DNA of 64,000 bases. Source: Hirsutella rhossiliensis. Lineage: Eukaryota > Ascomycota > Sordariomycetes > Hypocreales > Ophiocordycipitaceae. Positions 1 through 12,362 of the stretch are shown in pieces (position 1 is the stretch's first letter; every line of letters begins with the position of its first letter). Position numbers and translations under genes: made by a program. The notes below the pieces were generated by a model. It was not told where the DNA came from. It searched no databases and saw only the letters and a list, made by a program, of their open reading frames with translations. The stretch is taken from the NCBI RefSeq assembly GCF_020360975.1, contig NW_025408670.1, positions 5,952,001 to 6,016,000 of the forward strand, written 5' to 3'.

Positions 1-940
1 CATCGCGACGGCCCATACGGTATCGTTGGCACCCTCGGCGCCCCCAAAGACGTACCCGCCAGCGCGGTCAATGACCCGCAGCAGATGCAACATGCTCTTC
101 TTGTTCTCGACGGCCAGAACCTCGTATCGCACCAGGCCATAGCTCTCAATCATGTTGGCAACGGCTTCGTTGAGTCTACCAAACTTCTCGCTGCGCAATG
201 CCGGGGACTCTGCCTCGAGGTACGGCGTCATGTACGTCAGGTCGTCGACGTCGGTATAGTACTCGAGGTTAAAGGGCAACTCGTCGTACGACGAAACCTT
301 GTCGATCTTGGATAGCACGTTGACATGTGGCATGTCCATCTGGATCATGGCTCGGAGGGACAAGAGGACATTTGAGATGTATAGAGAGGGTTGTGTGACG
401 CAGATGGAGTCGGAGAGGTGCACGCAGACCAACTGCTCATTGTCAGCCGGTATGGTCAGCGATGCGCCCGCGGTGGGAAATGCTCACCCTGAAGCCCAGT
501 TTCTGGAGCTTGTAAAAGATGTTTCTGAGCGAATTGTGATGAGTGTAGAGCTCAACCTGGCCCGGGCAGTCGAACAGAACATATTCGTTCTCAAACTCTG
601 CCAAGCCTTGCTGCAGCCACTCAAAGTTGTGCTCGAGCTCCTCCAAGGCATATAGGATGCCGCCGTTGGGCCCGAGTCTGTCGTCTAGCATAATATCTTC
701 CAACTTGACGAGGTTCCGGATGTCGAGCGCCGCCGGATAGTTGGTGTGGTCGTTGGCCGGATCGAGGTTCACGACGGAGCACGCGCGGCCGATGGCGCCC
801 ATGAACTGGTGCACTGCAGAGCGTCCAGCTGTCAGTCTTGGTCCTTGCATGCGGGCCGGCTGCGGTCGACACTCACTGCCATCGCAGTACGTGCTCTTCC
901 CAGAGCCAGGACTGCCTAGAACCAGCTGCGCGAAGGGCAT
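1..940 (-). CDS. GPN2: GPN-loop GTPase 2, 3' end outside the window
   Basis: GPN-family GTPase; in yeast and animals Gpn2 works with Gpn1/Gpn3 in assembly and nuclear import of RNA polymerase II (and III). The start is the ATG at 940-938. Exons are 877-940, 488-813 and 1-432; introns 814-876 and 433-487 have GTGAG donors. The 274 residues visible show a P-loop GSPGSGKST at residues 9-17, the NLDPAND switch motif, the diagnostic LGPNGG loop, FDCPGQVE (G3), and a downstream LSKID (G4-like). The family is about 350 residues, so roughly the last 60-80 are missing because the window ends in frame. It is divergently transcribed from NTE1 with 303 bp between start codons. Confidence 0.93.
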
Positions 941-1243
941 CTGAGCAGAGAGTCGGACAATGTCTGTCCCTCAAGAGCGCATGATTCTGTGTCGAGCTGG
1001 CGAGTCTCGCCTTTCGAGCGATGTCGGATAATCTCCAGTCGGGTCGGGTAAATCTCGGAAATAGTGGGGCCGCAAAGGGAGCTCCCCGGAGCTGTCAACA
1101 ACCGCAACCCACGACTGTGCAAACCTTGATCATTTCCCACCCCCTCGCCCATTTTTTCGTGCTCCCTTTTCTCGCTACACCACCGGCCGTCTCGCGCCGC
1201 CACACATGATGCTGGCCCCGCGTGTGCGTTGGAATCCGCAGCC
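941..1243. promoter_or_regulatory. Divergent promoter shared by GPN2 and NTE1
   Basis: Only 303 bp separate the GPN2 ATG (940, minus) from the NTE1 ATG (1244, plus). Both 5' UTRs and both core promoters must lie here. I see no clear TATA box; a pyrimidine-rich stretch near 1135-1180 precedes NTE1. Bidirectionality is inferred from geometry. Confidence 0.6.
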
Positions 1244-4200
1244 ATGGCGTCTGACTTGTCAAATGCCGCGCACGCCCTCGACAGCGTCTCCAGGAGCCTC
1301 ACGCAGGCCGTGGAGTCGTCGGCCAGGCCACCGTCCGCTCCCTTGAGCACGGCCGGCAGCACAGTGGCAGCCCGGGACGCCTCCGGCTGGGTCGGACTCT
1401 TTGCCTGGCTGCTATTGGCCATCATCAACCTCGTCTCGACTCTCTTGTACTGGATCATCCGCATTGCCACCATCAATGTGCCGCGCATCCTCTACACACT
1501 CTTCTCCACCAGCTGGACGGTGACCATGAATGCCACGACGCTGTATGTACGCTTGCCCTCCGGCGTGCAACGTTCTAGGCTCACACGCTTCTTAGCATGC
1601 TCATCATAGTGGCCGTCGTGTCGGCGGTCAGCTGGGTCGTGAGGTATCGCATCCTCAACATGTACTCGAGGCTTCCTCCTGAGCCTCAGCGCAAGGAGCC
1701 CGAGATCGACCTCTTCCCAGACTCGCATGACGAGGGTGCAAAGCTGGGCCTCTCCAGCTACCTCGACGAGTTCTTGAGTGCCATCAAGATCTTTGGCTAT
1801 CTTGAGCGGTCCGTTTTCCATGAGCTCACGCGCAGCATGCAGACGAGGAAACTCATTGCCGGCGAAACCATCAACCTCGAGGAAGAAAAGGGCTTTTGCA
1901 TCGTCGTCGATGGCCTGGTTGAAATCTTTGTCAAGCCTGGCCTCGACCCCCGGGCTACCGCGCGATCTCGGCATCATGGCTATGAATCCTCGGGCGACGA
2001 GGACCTGGCTCCTGGCCAACAAAGATATCAGCTTCTGACCGAGGTTCGCAATGGTGCACCGATGTCGTCGTTGTTCTCCATCATGTCGCTCTTTACGGAA
2101 GATGTCAAGCTGCGACATAATGAGGACGAGTCGCCACGCATTCCACCCTCGGCCAAGAGCGATGACCAGCGGCACGCCTCGTTCAGAGAAGGCGATTCAC
2201 GAGAGGCGTCCAACGTTCCTATGTCGATGCCAAACACCCCCCAGTTCGATGGAAGCTCGATTCACCCAGCCACCAGGCCCGAGCACGGGCCGCGTGCAAG
2301 TGTCGGCAGGGCCACTTCTAGGATTCCTCCCATGTCCCTAGACGCATCGGGCGTCCTGTCCGCACGCTCGGCGCTTCGGCCTGGGCTACCGCATCGGCAA
2401 ACATCAAGCTCCGCTCACCCGGACATCATCGCCCGAGCTACCGTTGATACGACCATTGCCATCATACCAGCCAGTGCATTCCGCCGTCTCATCAGGGTAT
2501 ATCCCAAGGCCACATCGCATATCGTGCACGTCATTCTCTCCCGGTTCCAGAGAGTGACCCTGTCGCATGCCTTCAACTATCTCGGCCTCACCACCGAGGT
2601 GCTGCAGACCGAGAAAAGCATGGTCAAGTACACGGTCTGCCAGCTCCCAAACATGTTGCGAGGCGACGCCTTGACACGGCTCAAGGAGAAATTCAACCGT
2701 GAGCGCGAAAAGATTGGCAAAGACGAGGAGACTAAGGGTATCGCCCTGCACAATGCAGCGGCTAATCGTCGCCGCCGATCCAGCAGCTCCACCCTTCGCA
2801 AGGAGGCCATGCTACTTTCCATGTCCAACCAGCGGACTCCCTCGATTCTTGCTGGCACGTCTTTTCCACTGCGAGAGCGTTCGTTGCCGCATGATTACCA
2901 GTCCAACCCAGGCGACCTGCTGGCCCAAACCCAGCATGCCCGCACCGCAGGCCGCACACCAAGCATTGGACCGTTTACGGGTTCGATATCAGTTCCATCG
3001 AGCGATCTGTTGAGTCCCCTGGACTCGAGATCTTTCAACCCTTTCGATTCTCAAAAACACGCACGGATATCCATAGATCCGCGCGAGTCTGCCGATGAGG
3101 ACAATCTCTTCAGAGCTTCGATTCTGGAATGCATGTTCAAGTCTCTGGGTTTGGACGGCGGGGGCACTGCTTCCGGAGAGCCGGAGTCAATTGAAGGGTC
3201 GCCTCGACTTGGTTCGGTCGATCCGAGACGATCTAAAGCGCACTACACAAACAATGCCTTTGGCTTCATGGGTCCCTTTGACAGTTCGGGCGACGCGGAC
3301 TCGGAGTCTGTAACTTCTAGCGCCGTCGCGGTCCACACACCTCCAAGCGCCCAGGCCCTGTCTCACGAGATGAGGGATGAAGTCGAGATTGTCTTCTTTC
3401 CCAAGGGCTCGGTCCTTGTCGAGCAAGGAGAGAGGAATCCCGGCTTATACTACGTGGTGGATGGGTTCCTGGACATTGGGACGAGCAACAATCAAAGCTC
3501 GCAGGATATATTCCAGACGTCTGGCTCGGGGCACGTCAAGGCAGACCCTTCCATGTTCAGGCCTGGCAAGTCGGACCACTACGAAGCCGAGACTCGGGCT
3601 CCGGAAGGCGAGGCGCAAGCCAGCGCTCGCCGGAGCATCGCACTGGTCAAGCCGGGTGGCCTGGCTGGGTACATCGGCAGCATATCCTCCTACAGGTCCT
3701 TCATTGACGTCGTGGCCAAGACCGACGTCTACGTCGGGTTCCTACCACGAGCCTGTCTGGAAAGAATTGTCGACAAATATCCAATCGTGCTGCTCACAAT
3801 GGCCAAGAGGTTGACGAACATTCTGCCACGTCTCATCCTCCACATCGACTTTGCCCTGGAATGGGTTCAAGTCAATGCAGGCCAAGTTCTCTTCCATGAC
3901 GGCGATGAAAGCGACGCCATTTACATCGTCCTGAACGGCCGTCTGCGGTTGGTGGAAGACAAAAAGGACGGCGGGATGACGGCCCTCGCAGAGTATGGCC
4001 AGGGCCAGAGCGTTGGCGAGCTCGAGGTGCTCACAGAGACCGCTCGCTCAGGGACTTTGCATGCTATCCGCGACACCGAACTGGTCAAGTTTCCACGGAC
4101 CCTGTTCAACAGCCTGGCTAAGGAGCACCCCAACATCACCATCAAAATCTCCAAGATCATAGCCTCTCGCATGAGGGCCGCGGTCGATGAGCCATCCAGG

Positions 4201-6045
4201 AACAGCGGGAAACAAGCAGGCTCGGGAGCCATTCATAGCTCGAGGAAGTCGACAATGAATCTCCGGACGGTGGCCATTCTGCCAGTCACCGCTGGCGTCC
4301 CCGTCGTCGAGTTTGGCAACCGCCTTATGAATGCGCTTGCCCAGGTCGGCCCTCCCAATGGTGCCACGTCGTTGAATCAAGCCGCCGTTCTCAATCACTT
4401 GGGCAAGCATGCTTTCAACAAAATGGGCAAGCTGAGGCTGGCCCAATATTTGGCCGACCTGGAGGAGAAATACGGACTCGTTGTCTACGTGGCCGGTAAG
4501 CCATTTCCTGTGTCTTCGTCTTGCTCTCCCTGTCTACCTGATGAGAATTTTTTACCCATAGGTCATGTCCTGTGTTGGCTTTATTAACTCTAATTTTTTC
4601 CTGATTGACGTCTCGATGTTTTACGAAAGCTGATCCCTTGTTATTCTTGGTCTTGTGCTAACATGGACGCCTTCGGCTAAGATACCAACGTCAATTCGTT
4701 ATGGACGCAGACGTGCATCACGCAAGCCGATAGTATTCTACTCGTGGGCCTGGCAGAGGGGTCGCCAGCCATTGGAGAATACGAACGGTTCATGCTTGGG
4801 ATGAAGTCGACGGCTCGTAAAATGCTGGTTCTCCTACACAGCGAACAATTCTCAAGGCCAGGCTTGACCAGATCTTGGCTGCGGAACCGCATGTGGATCA
4901 ACGGAGGCCACTATCACATTCAGATGGCTTTTAGGAATAACGCCATCCCCGTCCATACTCCTTACAAGAAGCTGGGGCAGGCTCTGAAGGAACGCGTTCA
5001 GGTACTGCAAGCTGAGTTTCAGAAGTACACGTCCAGAAAGGTCCTCCACACGGCGTACTATTCGGCCGAGAGCCCTTATAAAGGCGACTTTCATCGCTTA
5101 GCTCGCAGGCTATGCGGCAAATCAATCGGCCTCGTCCTCGGCGGAGGTGGAGCCCGGGGCATCAGCCAGATCGGCATCATTAGAGCAATGGAAGAGGCAG
5201 GCATCCCAATTGACCTGGTAGGAGGCACGTCCATGGGGTCCTTTGTCGGTGCGCTGTACGCACGGCACGCTGATGTGGTACCCATGTTCGGCTTCGCCAA
5301 GAAGTTTGCGGGTCGCATGGCAAGTCTCTGGCGATTTGCCTTGGACCTGACCTACCCATCGGCGTCGTACACTACGGGGCACGAGTTCAATCGAGGCATC
5401 TTCAAGACATTTGGCAACATGCAGATTGAGGACTTCTGGCTCGAGTTTTACTGCAACACGACAAACATCAGTAAAAGTCGAGCTGAATTCCACACGAGCG
5501 GATACGCCTGGAGATATATCCGCGCATCAATGTCGCTTGCCGGGCTGCTGCCGCCGCTGTGCGATGAGGGCAGCATGCTTCTAGACGGAGGCTACATCGA
5601 CAACCTGACAGTGTCGCACATGAAGGGGCTCGGAGTCAACACCATCTTCGCGATTGACGTTGGCGCACTGGACGATGATGCGCCACAAACGTACGGCGAC
5701 TCACTCTCGGGAATGTGGGCCTTTTTCAACCGGTGGAACCCCCTCTCTTCGCATCCGAATCCGCCGACGCTGGCGGAGATCCAAGGCCGCCTTGCATACG
5801 TGTCAAGCGTGGATGCGCTGGAGCGGGCCAAGACGATGCCCGGATGCATCTACATGCGACCACCGGTTGACGAGTACGGGACGCTCGACTTTTACAAGTT
5901 TGACGAGCTGTACCAGATGGGATACAGGTACGGGAAAGACTTTTTGCAGGGGCTGCGGGAGAAGGGCGCTCTGACCATGACGGAGGAGACGGAGGCCAAG
6001 GAGGCGATGAGACGAACCACGGCGCCCCGACGAGCCAGTATATGA
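1244..6045 (+). CDS. NTE1: Lysophospholipase NTE1 (neuropathy target esterase homologue)
   Basis: ER-membrane serine esterase that deacylates phosphatidylcholine to glycerophosphocholine. Exons 1244-1542, 1596-4495 and 4682-6045 (introns 53 and 186 bp) give 1520 residues, the usual fungal length. Two hydrophobic segments (about 47-67 and 101-117) anchor the N-terminus. Three cyclic-nucleotide-binding-like domains follow: one near 145-205, resuming after a Ser/Pro-rich insert; one beginning near residue 690; one near 850-970. The patatin domain has the GGGGARG oxyanion loop at about 1220-1226, the GTSMG elbow with Ser1250, and Asp1368 in a DGG motif, so the Ser-Asp dyad is intact. The first in-frame ATG was chosen; the upstream open frame begins with TTG. 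Confidence 0.95.
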
Positions 6046-6529
6046 CTAGAAAACCCAATAGACTCATGGCACGGGATAAGAGCAATCTAAAGGGTCTGGT
6101 AAACGAGTGACAAATTCAGTGATTTGACCTCCCACTTATTTGACAACTTTATGAGCGATGGGAATGTGTCGGTAGCAAGTCGTAAGGGCAGTTGAAAAGC
6201 AGAACGTCTGACGTAACAAGGCTATTTGAAATCTGGCATTTCCCATCATTCGCCATCCAAGAGGTGCGCCGCCTTTTCATGCATGGACGCACGCGGTCTA
6301 GGCCATTCACGAGCTCAACCCGCTCGTTCTGGACTGCCTCGCACGCCCTGTTCAGACAAAGCTACCAAGGGAAGAAGGAACTCTGAGGAGGCGCCGACCC
6401 ATCCATGACCAGCCAAAGCCTCCACAACCTTGGGTATACATCTCTTTCCTCTGCTCTGCGCCCCGCGGCTCCTCCTCCTCCTGTCTCGCCGTCGTCTTCG
6501 GAACCTCGTCTCGCGGTGCGCGGGCTTAT
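6046..6529. other. Convergent 3' intergenic spacer
   Basis: This holds the 3' UTRs of NTE1 (plus) and the aromatic amino acid decarboxylase (minus). No ORF or RNA gene is recognisable; a CT-rich run lies at 6470-6500. Confidence 0.6.
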
Positions 6530-8224
6530 TTATTCCTCGCCGGCCTTGATGATCTTCTCGGCGCCCTCGACGAGCAGGCCAAACAGCTTGTCGACGTGCT
6601 CGTCACGCACGGCGGCGACGCTGGTGGACACGCGGATGGCAAACTTTGCGCCGATGACGGTGCTGGTCAGGTAAAAGGCGCCGCCGGCGTTGATGGCGTC
6701 GTAGAGCTGCTCGGTGCGGGCGTTGACGGTGGCCTCGTCGCGGGCGCGCACGCGCAGGGTGACGAGGGCGAAGCGGGCCGGGGTGAAGATGGAGAAGAGG
6801 TCCGGGCGGGAGCGCAGCTTGGCCTCGAGCGACTCGGCGAGGACGACGCCGCGGCGGACGTGGGCCTGGAGGCCGCTGACGCCGTAGGCGCGCAGGACGA
6901 ACCACAGCTTGAGGGAGCGGAAGCGGCGGCCGAGGGGGATCTGCCAGTCGCGGTAGTCGGTGACGAGGCCGTCGTCGGACATTTGGTTGCGCAGGTAGGG
7001 GGGCTTGATGCTCAGCGAGGAGACGAGGTCGGCGCGGCTGCGGACCCAGAGGGCGGAGCAGTCAAAGGTGGTGAGGAGCCACTTGTGCGGGTTGAAGTTG
7101 AAGGAGTGGAAGTGGGCGACGGGGGCGGCGAGCGGCTTGTTCTCGTCGAGGACGAGGGCGGAGCCGGCGTAGGCGGCGTCGACGTGGACCCAGACGTCGG
7201 CGGGGGTGCCGACACGGGGCGCGAGGGCGTCGATGATGCCGGGGAAGTCGTCGACGGCGCAGACGTCGGTGGTGCCGAGCGTGGCCGTCAGGTAAAAGGG
7301 CTCGAGGCCGCGGGCGGCGAGGTCGTCGAGGGTGCGGGCCAGGTCCGGGCCCTGCATGGCGAAGCCGTGGTCCTCGTCGACGGGGACGGTGGCGAAGCGG
7401 ACGCCGAGGACCTGGGCGGCCTTCTTGGTGCTCGAGTGGGCGCCGGCGCTGCCGAGGGCGACGAGGCGGCCACGCAGGCGGCACGTCTCGTCCTCCTTCT
7501 CGTCGGCGCCGTCGGGCAGATGGGCCGTCTTGGCGGCGAGGAACCTGTCGCGGGCGGCCACCATGACGGTCAGGAGGGCCTCGCTCGCGGAGCCGTGGAT
7601 GACGCCGCCGCCGAGCGAGGGGGCGCGGGTGAGGAAGCAGGGGGGCAGGGCGACCATCTCGGCGAGCCAGTCCATGACGACGGCCTCGAGCTCGGTGACG
7701 GCGGGGCTGCAGATCCAGTTGAAGTGGGCGCCGTTGAAGGCGTTGGACCACATCTCGGCAATGGCGGCCGGGTAGCTGCTGGTGCAGGCGAAAAAGGCCA
7801 TGAAGCCCGGGCTGGACCAGTGGGTGATGCCGGGCATGATCTTGGCGTGCACGTCGGCGGCGATGGCCTCAAAGGGCTCCGGGTCGAGGGGCGCCGAGGC
7901 GGGCAGCAGCGGGCGGAGGTAGCCCGGCTCGACGTCGGCGAGGACGCGGCGCGAGGGGACGGACTCATGGTAGTCGGCGACTCGGGGGCGGGTCAGCCTG
8001 GAGCCGGGGTGGTGGTGGTGTTGGTGAAGACGCATGGGTGCGGGGAAGAAGGGGGCTCCTCGGGGGTGCGAGCCACGATGGTTCAAAGGCCGAGAGAAGG
8101 CACGGGCCGGAGAGGGAACAAGGAGGAGGAAGAGGAGGAGGAGGAGGAGGAGGAGGAGGAGAGCTCGCTACTCACTTTGGTCAATGGCCGCCTTGGCCGC
8201 CTTGCGGAACTCGTCGACATCCAT
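6530..8224 (-). CDS. Aromatic-L-amino-acid decarboxylase-like PLP enzyme (group II)
   Basis: Group II pyridoxal-phosphate decarboxylase of the DOPA/tryptophan/tyrosine type; it should convert an aromatic amino acid to its amine plus CO2. Exon 1 is 8176-8224 (16 codons plus one base), exon 2 is 6530-7980; joining them gives 499 residues and restores the family N-terminus (DEFRKAAKAAIDQ, then IADYHE). The protein shows HWSSPGFMAFF, HVDAAYAGSA, and NPHKW with the Schiff-base lysine Lys316. The 195-bp intron carries a GGA microsatellite. Substrate cannot be told from sequence. There is no adjacent P450, NRPS or methyltransferase, so membership of a secondary-metabolite cluster is not supported. 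Third-position GC is very high, which creates long antisense ORFs. Confidence 0.92.
8121..8162. repeat. GGA/AGG microsatellite in a decarboxylase intron
   Basis: A near-uninterrupted purine run of GGA triplets lies just inside the 5' part of the decarboxylase intron. On the coding strand it is a CCT-type polypyrimidine stretch. Confidence 0.85.
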
Positions 8225-8844
8225 GACCGTGTTTGCGTTGTCTCTCACTCACGCTCTGTCTCTCGCTCTCTCTCTCTCCCACGCTGTGTGTTTCTCTCTC
8301 TCGCGCCCGACAAACAAAGCGGCCAGCCAAGGAAAGATGAAATAAAACCAGGGCCGTGCTTCCCCCGGAGATGCAAAAGATGGGGTAATTATAACTACTA
8401 CAAACCAGGCCTGTCGTCGGTCGCATTTTTATACGCCCGTGGCCGAGGCTGCCCGTCCCGGGGGCCGCTTGCCTCTCTCCGGTAATTCCGCGCCGAGTCT
8501 GAGGCGGATCAGGCGGGATGGCCGAAACCGAGCCGAGCCGATGGAGCTACTGTAACCCCCCCCGCGCGTGCTGGCAGATGGCCCCCCCTATCACGCCCTA
8601 CATGTCTCTGTCGTGTCTCTGCCATGTCTCTCTGTCATGTCTTGCGGCGCCCTGTCGCTGCAATCTTCACTTTTGGCGCGCGCCCTTCGGGTCTCGGAAC
8701 CGTCAAGTCTTGATTCAAATGGCCCGTAGGTGATCGTCCTCGCTCACACGATTGAAGCCGGCGGCTACGACGCCTTCACAGTAGATGCCCACAAACTCCA
8801 AATCGACAACAACAACAAGGTCATCATCATCATGTCAAGGCTCC
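8225..8844. promoter_or_regulatory. Upstream region of the decarboxylase; downstream of the TM9 gene
   Basis: This contains the decarboxylase 5' flank (minus strand) and the 3' UTR of the TM9 gene. A CT-rich stretch (CTCTC/TCTCT) lies at 8238-8310 and repeated TGTCTCTG/CATGTCTC units at 8602-8642. No gene is seen. Confidence 0.5.
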
Positions 8845-11109
8845 CTAATCGACCTTGATGGCCCTGGAAAGCAAAGCAGTTAGCCGCGACCCTTCGTCTC
8901 CCGAGACAAGGCAAGACTCACCCGTATATGCGCCGCACAAAGGCGTAGGCGCTCAGGAAGCCCACGGTGCCCGTCAGCAGCCCGTACACGCAGCAGGCCA
9001 TGAAGCTGTAGGTGAAGAACAGCATGCTGCTCACGAAGCCGCTGATGTGCAGCTTGAACAGGTAGTACCACACGCAGTAGCCAAACACCCACACGGCGCT
9101 GCCGCCGCCGACGAGAAACGACTGCCACCACCAGTGGTAGTTCTCGGCGCAGAGCTGCACGTAGACCGTCACCACCGTCACCTCGGCAACCGTCACCATC
9201 AGGATGGCCAGCACCACCGCCAGGAACCCAAACATGTAGTAGTAGCCGCTCTTGTCCTGCCACACCGACTGGAACACAAACAGCAGCTCGATGAAGATGA
9301 CGGCAAACGGTATCAGCCCCGCCAGCAGCACCGACTGCAGCGACTGCGTGTACCACGCCTGCCGAGGCACCTGCCGCGCAATCGCCGCCGTCCGAGTCGG
9401 GTGCTCCCACGCTCCGGCCCGGAGGAAGCCGTAGAACGACCCGGCCAGCACCAGCGGCACCTGCACGCACAGCCACAGCAGCGCCATGGCCATCAGTGTC
9501 CCAAACGGAATCGCCGTGCTCGACGCCTGTGCCCACACAAACAGGTTGAGCATGAAGACGAGCCCAAACGTCAGGCCCGGGAACAGCAGCGCCGTCACCA
9601 GCGCGTTGCCCCGGTAGTTGACGCCGTCGAAGCTCTTGAAGACGCGCGCCGAAAAGTAGCCCGAGAAGAGGCCGGCAAAGATGAACAGCCCCACGCCCAC
9701 GCTGATGAAGCCGCCCCGGAAGCTCGGGTTCAGCACCCCCAGCGCGCTCAGCAGCACCAGCCCCACGGCCATGAAGAGCAGCTGCATTCCCGAGCCCACC
9801 ATGGGCGCCAGGAGGCTGCCCGCCCGGGGTTTGCGAAACACGTCGGCGTGCAGCAGCTTCCACCCCGTCACGTCTTCGAGCGCCTCGTCGTCGCCGGATA
9901 CATCGCCCTCGTCATCGCCATCCGTCCCCTGGTCCAGCAGTCCGGGCACCTTGTCCTTGGACGCGCGCCCCTCGGGACGCAGCCTCCTCTTCCTCGTCTT
10001 GCCGTCCTCTGCCGCCGCCTCCCTGTAGCCCTTGATGTCTGTGCGAATCGTCTTGGCCAGGATGATCATGACGATGCCCGTCAGCAGGCCGCAGATGATG
10101 AGCGAGTTGACCATGGCCAGCCAGTGGATGCGCGATCCCTCCTCTTGGTTCACAAAGTATAGGTCCCAGCGATGCGCCCACTCGATGCTTTCGTCCTCGC
10201 GAAAGTAGACCGAGTAAGTGTAGGGAACAGGGAGCGAGCCGCCAGCGCTGTCATCGTCGTCATCCGCCTCCTCCTCCAAGGTCGAAGTGCGAGAGTCGGG
10301 GCGTTTGGCGACATGATCCGTCTTGTTGAGAGCCAGTTCCAAGCCGCTCTTCACGTGCTGCAGGTCCACGGGACAGCCCGAGTCGTCTCTCCGGTTCTCG
10401 TTGCCGACGCTCTTGGGATACACTTCGAATCCAACAATGACTTTTTCGCCCCTTTCGCCAGCGCGACCGGCAGCCTTGCGGTAGCGGATGACGACGGTGT
10501 GGTGATTGTGCAGGAAGTAGCGCAGCTTGCCCGTGGCCGGCACCATTTCCGTGTAGCCCAGTTTGAACCCAGCCGCGTAGTACTTGCTCGTCTTATCCGT
10601 CGTCACAAAGCTCGTGGCCCCGGGGAGATTGTCGACAATCCATTCCGTCACGTATCCGTCGCGCACCATTTCCCTCGCCCGCCTGACATCGCTGCGTGAC
10701 AAGTTCTTGGTGCAGAGCGGCGTGCAGGCCTTGTCTTTGCCCATGTCGAGGGTCAAGTCGGAAGTCACGATGCGGTCGCCGCGCAGGACCTCGCCGAGGT
10801 TCAGGGGTATGCTCTGCCCGCTGAGCAGGCCGCCGGATGCCTTGTGCTGCCCGGTGGGGGGGCAGACGAAGGGGAGATCGTAGTAGGCATACTGCAACTG
10901 GGTGTTGTCCGAGTAGACCTTGTTCACCAGCAGAGGCACCCGGTCGCCTTGCTTGTAGCTCTTGATGGACCAGCCTGCAGCCAAAGGGTTAGCGAGGCGC
11001 GACGAATCAGCGGAGCGGCAACCATACCCGGGATGTAAAAGGCTCCGGCGGGACACAGCAGCGAGAGGGACAGCAAGCCGCCCAGCCCGACCCCTAAAGT
11101 CTGAACCAT
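8845..11109 (-). CDS. Transmembrane 9 superfamily (EMP70/TMN) protein
   Basis: Nonaspanin of the endosome/Golgi; fungal members influence membrane-protein sorting, adhesion and copper homeostasis. Exons 11028-11109, 8922-10974 and 8845-8863 give 717 residues. A signal peptide (about 1-23, ending GAFYIPG) precedes a lumenal domain, then about nine membrane spans separated by a charged, Asp/Glu-rich loop. The final 19-bp exon is supported because it supplies the conserved tail RRIYGAIKVD, whose C-terminal K-x-D is the COPI-binding Golgi-retention signal known for the family. Introns are 53 and 58 bp. Closest to the yeast Emp70/Tmn2 group by general pattern; the exact paralogue is not decided. 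Confidence 0.93.
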
Positions 11110-12362
11110 GGCGACCGCCTCTGTGCCGTCTGTGCTCTCCTAAGCCGGCGCGAGTCGTGGACGGCCGGAGAGAAAGACGCGTGTGGCACCTCGGGGGGGT
11201 GAAACAGCCCTTTGGCGGGCAGTCGCGCGAGACGTCGGACAGATCCTTGGGAGTATTCGCGACGCAGTGTCGGATGTTCGTCCGGGCGCCCAGGCAGTGA
11301 GACAAGGCCTTCGTTATCGATGAGGAAAAGACGCCGACTATGATGGATGAATGAGCGGAATCGGCATCGAGCACCTTGGTGATTGCCAACAAGGCGACGC
11401 CCAAAGTCACTTGGCGTGGGGGAGCGTCGTGGTATCACAGGGGCGGAACGGGAGAGGAAAGAAGAAAAAGGGTGACGGTATGGATAAGATTGTTTTGGGC
11501 GCGATTGGGTCGACGTCGCGATGGTTGGCAAGGGATGGAAAAGGGGTCCCTGCGAGTGACAAGCGAGCTCTTACATACCTGGAAAGACGGCGCCATCAGC
11601 CAGCCCAACGAGGGTCCGGAGAAGCTGTCTCCAGTGAGCGCCCGAGATTCTGCCGGAACGCCCACCCTGCTTCCCCACACACAGATGCACAGTGATCGTG
11701 ATCGACCGACGGAAGCATATCCGCTTCACTTCTAATCCATGATGCTGCAGCCACCGGCGCCGTCCATCAGACTCTGCTACGTCACAGCGCGCCTTATCCG
11801 CTACACCAAGAGAACCGGGCGGGAAACGGATCCGGACAAAAGGGCACGGCATCCAACTTGTTGAAACGTGTATTCATGAGAGCAACGCCGTCTTGCGCGC
11901 GCTCGTCGTCTTGCGCGCGCTCATTCACGGGCATGATCCGTCCTTTCACTCGTCATCGTCGTATCGTCGTCCTCGTGCCCATGTCACGCATGCCCGCAGT
12001 CGATGTGAATCCGAACAACTCCTCGCTCAAAACAAGTCCAGTTCCGTCGCGCCACTTTTCTCAACCAAATACATGCTAGCTTGGAGCAACATCGCAAGAC
12101 AAGCCAGTCATATAAAGAACCACTCATCAAGTCTTGCCACAACGCCTGTACATTCTCAATCATGAAAGCGAGCGAGCAACAGGGCAACAGAAGCAACAGG
12201 CAAGAAGGAATAGTGCAGAGAAAATGAATCGCTAAATCGCACACATTACAACATTGTTCTCAAACACATTAAACTGGAGTGGTCGTTCTCCTCCTCGCAA
12301 CAAGGAATGCATGATTGGTTAATGAGGGTAAAGCGCAACAAAAGAATGAAACGTGCAGCCGT
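11110..12362. other. TM9 promoter and arrestin 3' flank
   Basis: 1.25 kb without a convincing gene. The right end is the 3' region of the arrestin gene. A minus-strand stretch near 11770-11815 resembles a tRNA A-box and D-arm but lacks a B-box partner (see rejected items). Near-identical GCGCGCTCGTCGTCTT units are repeated at 11895-11925. Confidence 0.5.

Noticed and set aside
6596..8485. 629-residue plus-strand ORF
   Set aside because: It is antisense to the decarboxylase. Its Gly/Val/Asp/Glu-rich translation is what GC-rich third positions produce on the opposite strand.
8855..10162. 435-residue plus-strand ORF
   Set aside because: Antisense to the TM9 gene; Arg/His/Gln-rich with no domain.
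11745..11822. Minus-strand sequence resembling a tRNA 5' half (TTGGTGTAGCGGATAAGGCG, like an A-box and D-arm)
   Set aside because: No pairing acceptor strand, no proper anticodon stem-loop and no B-box (GGTTCGANNCC) within a plausible distance; at best a decayed or chance match.
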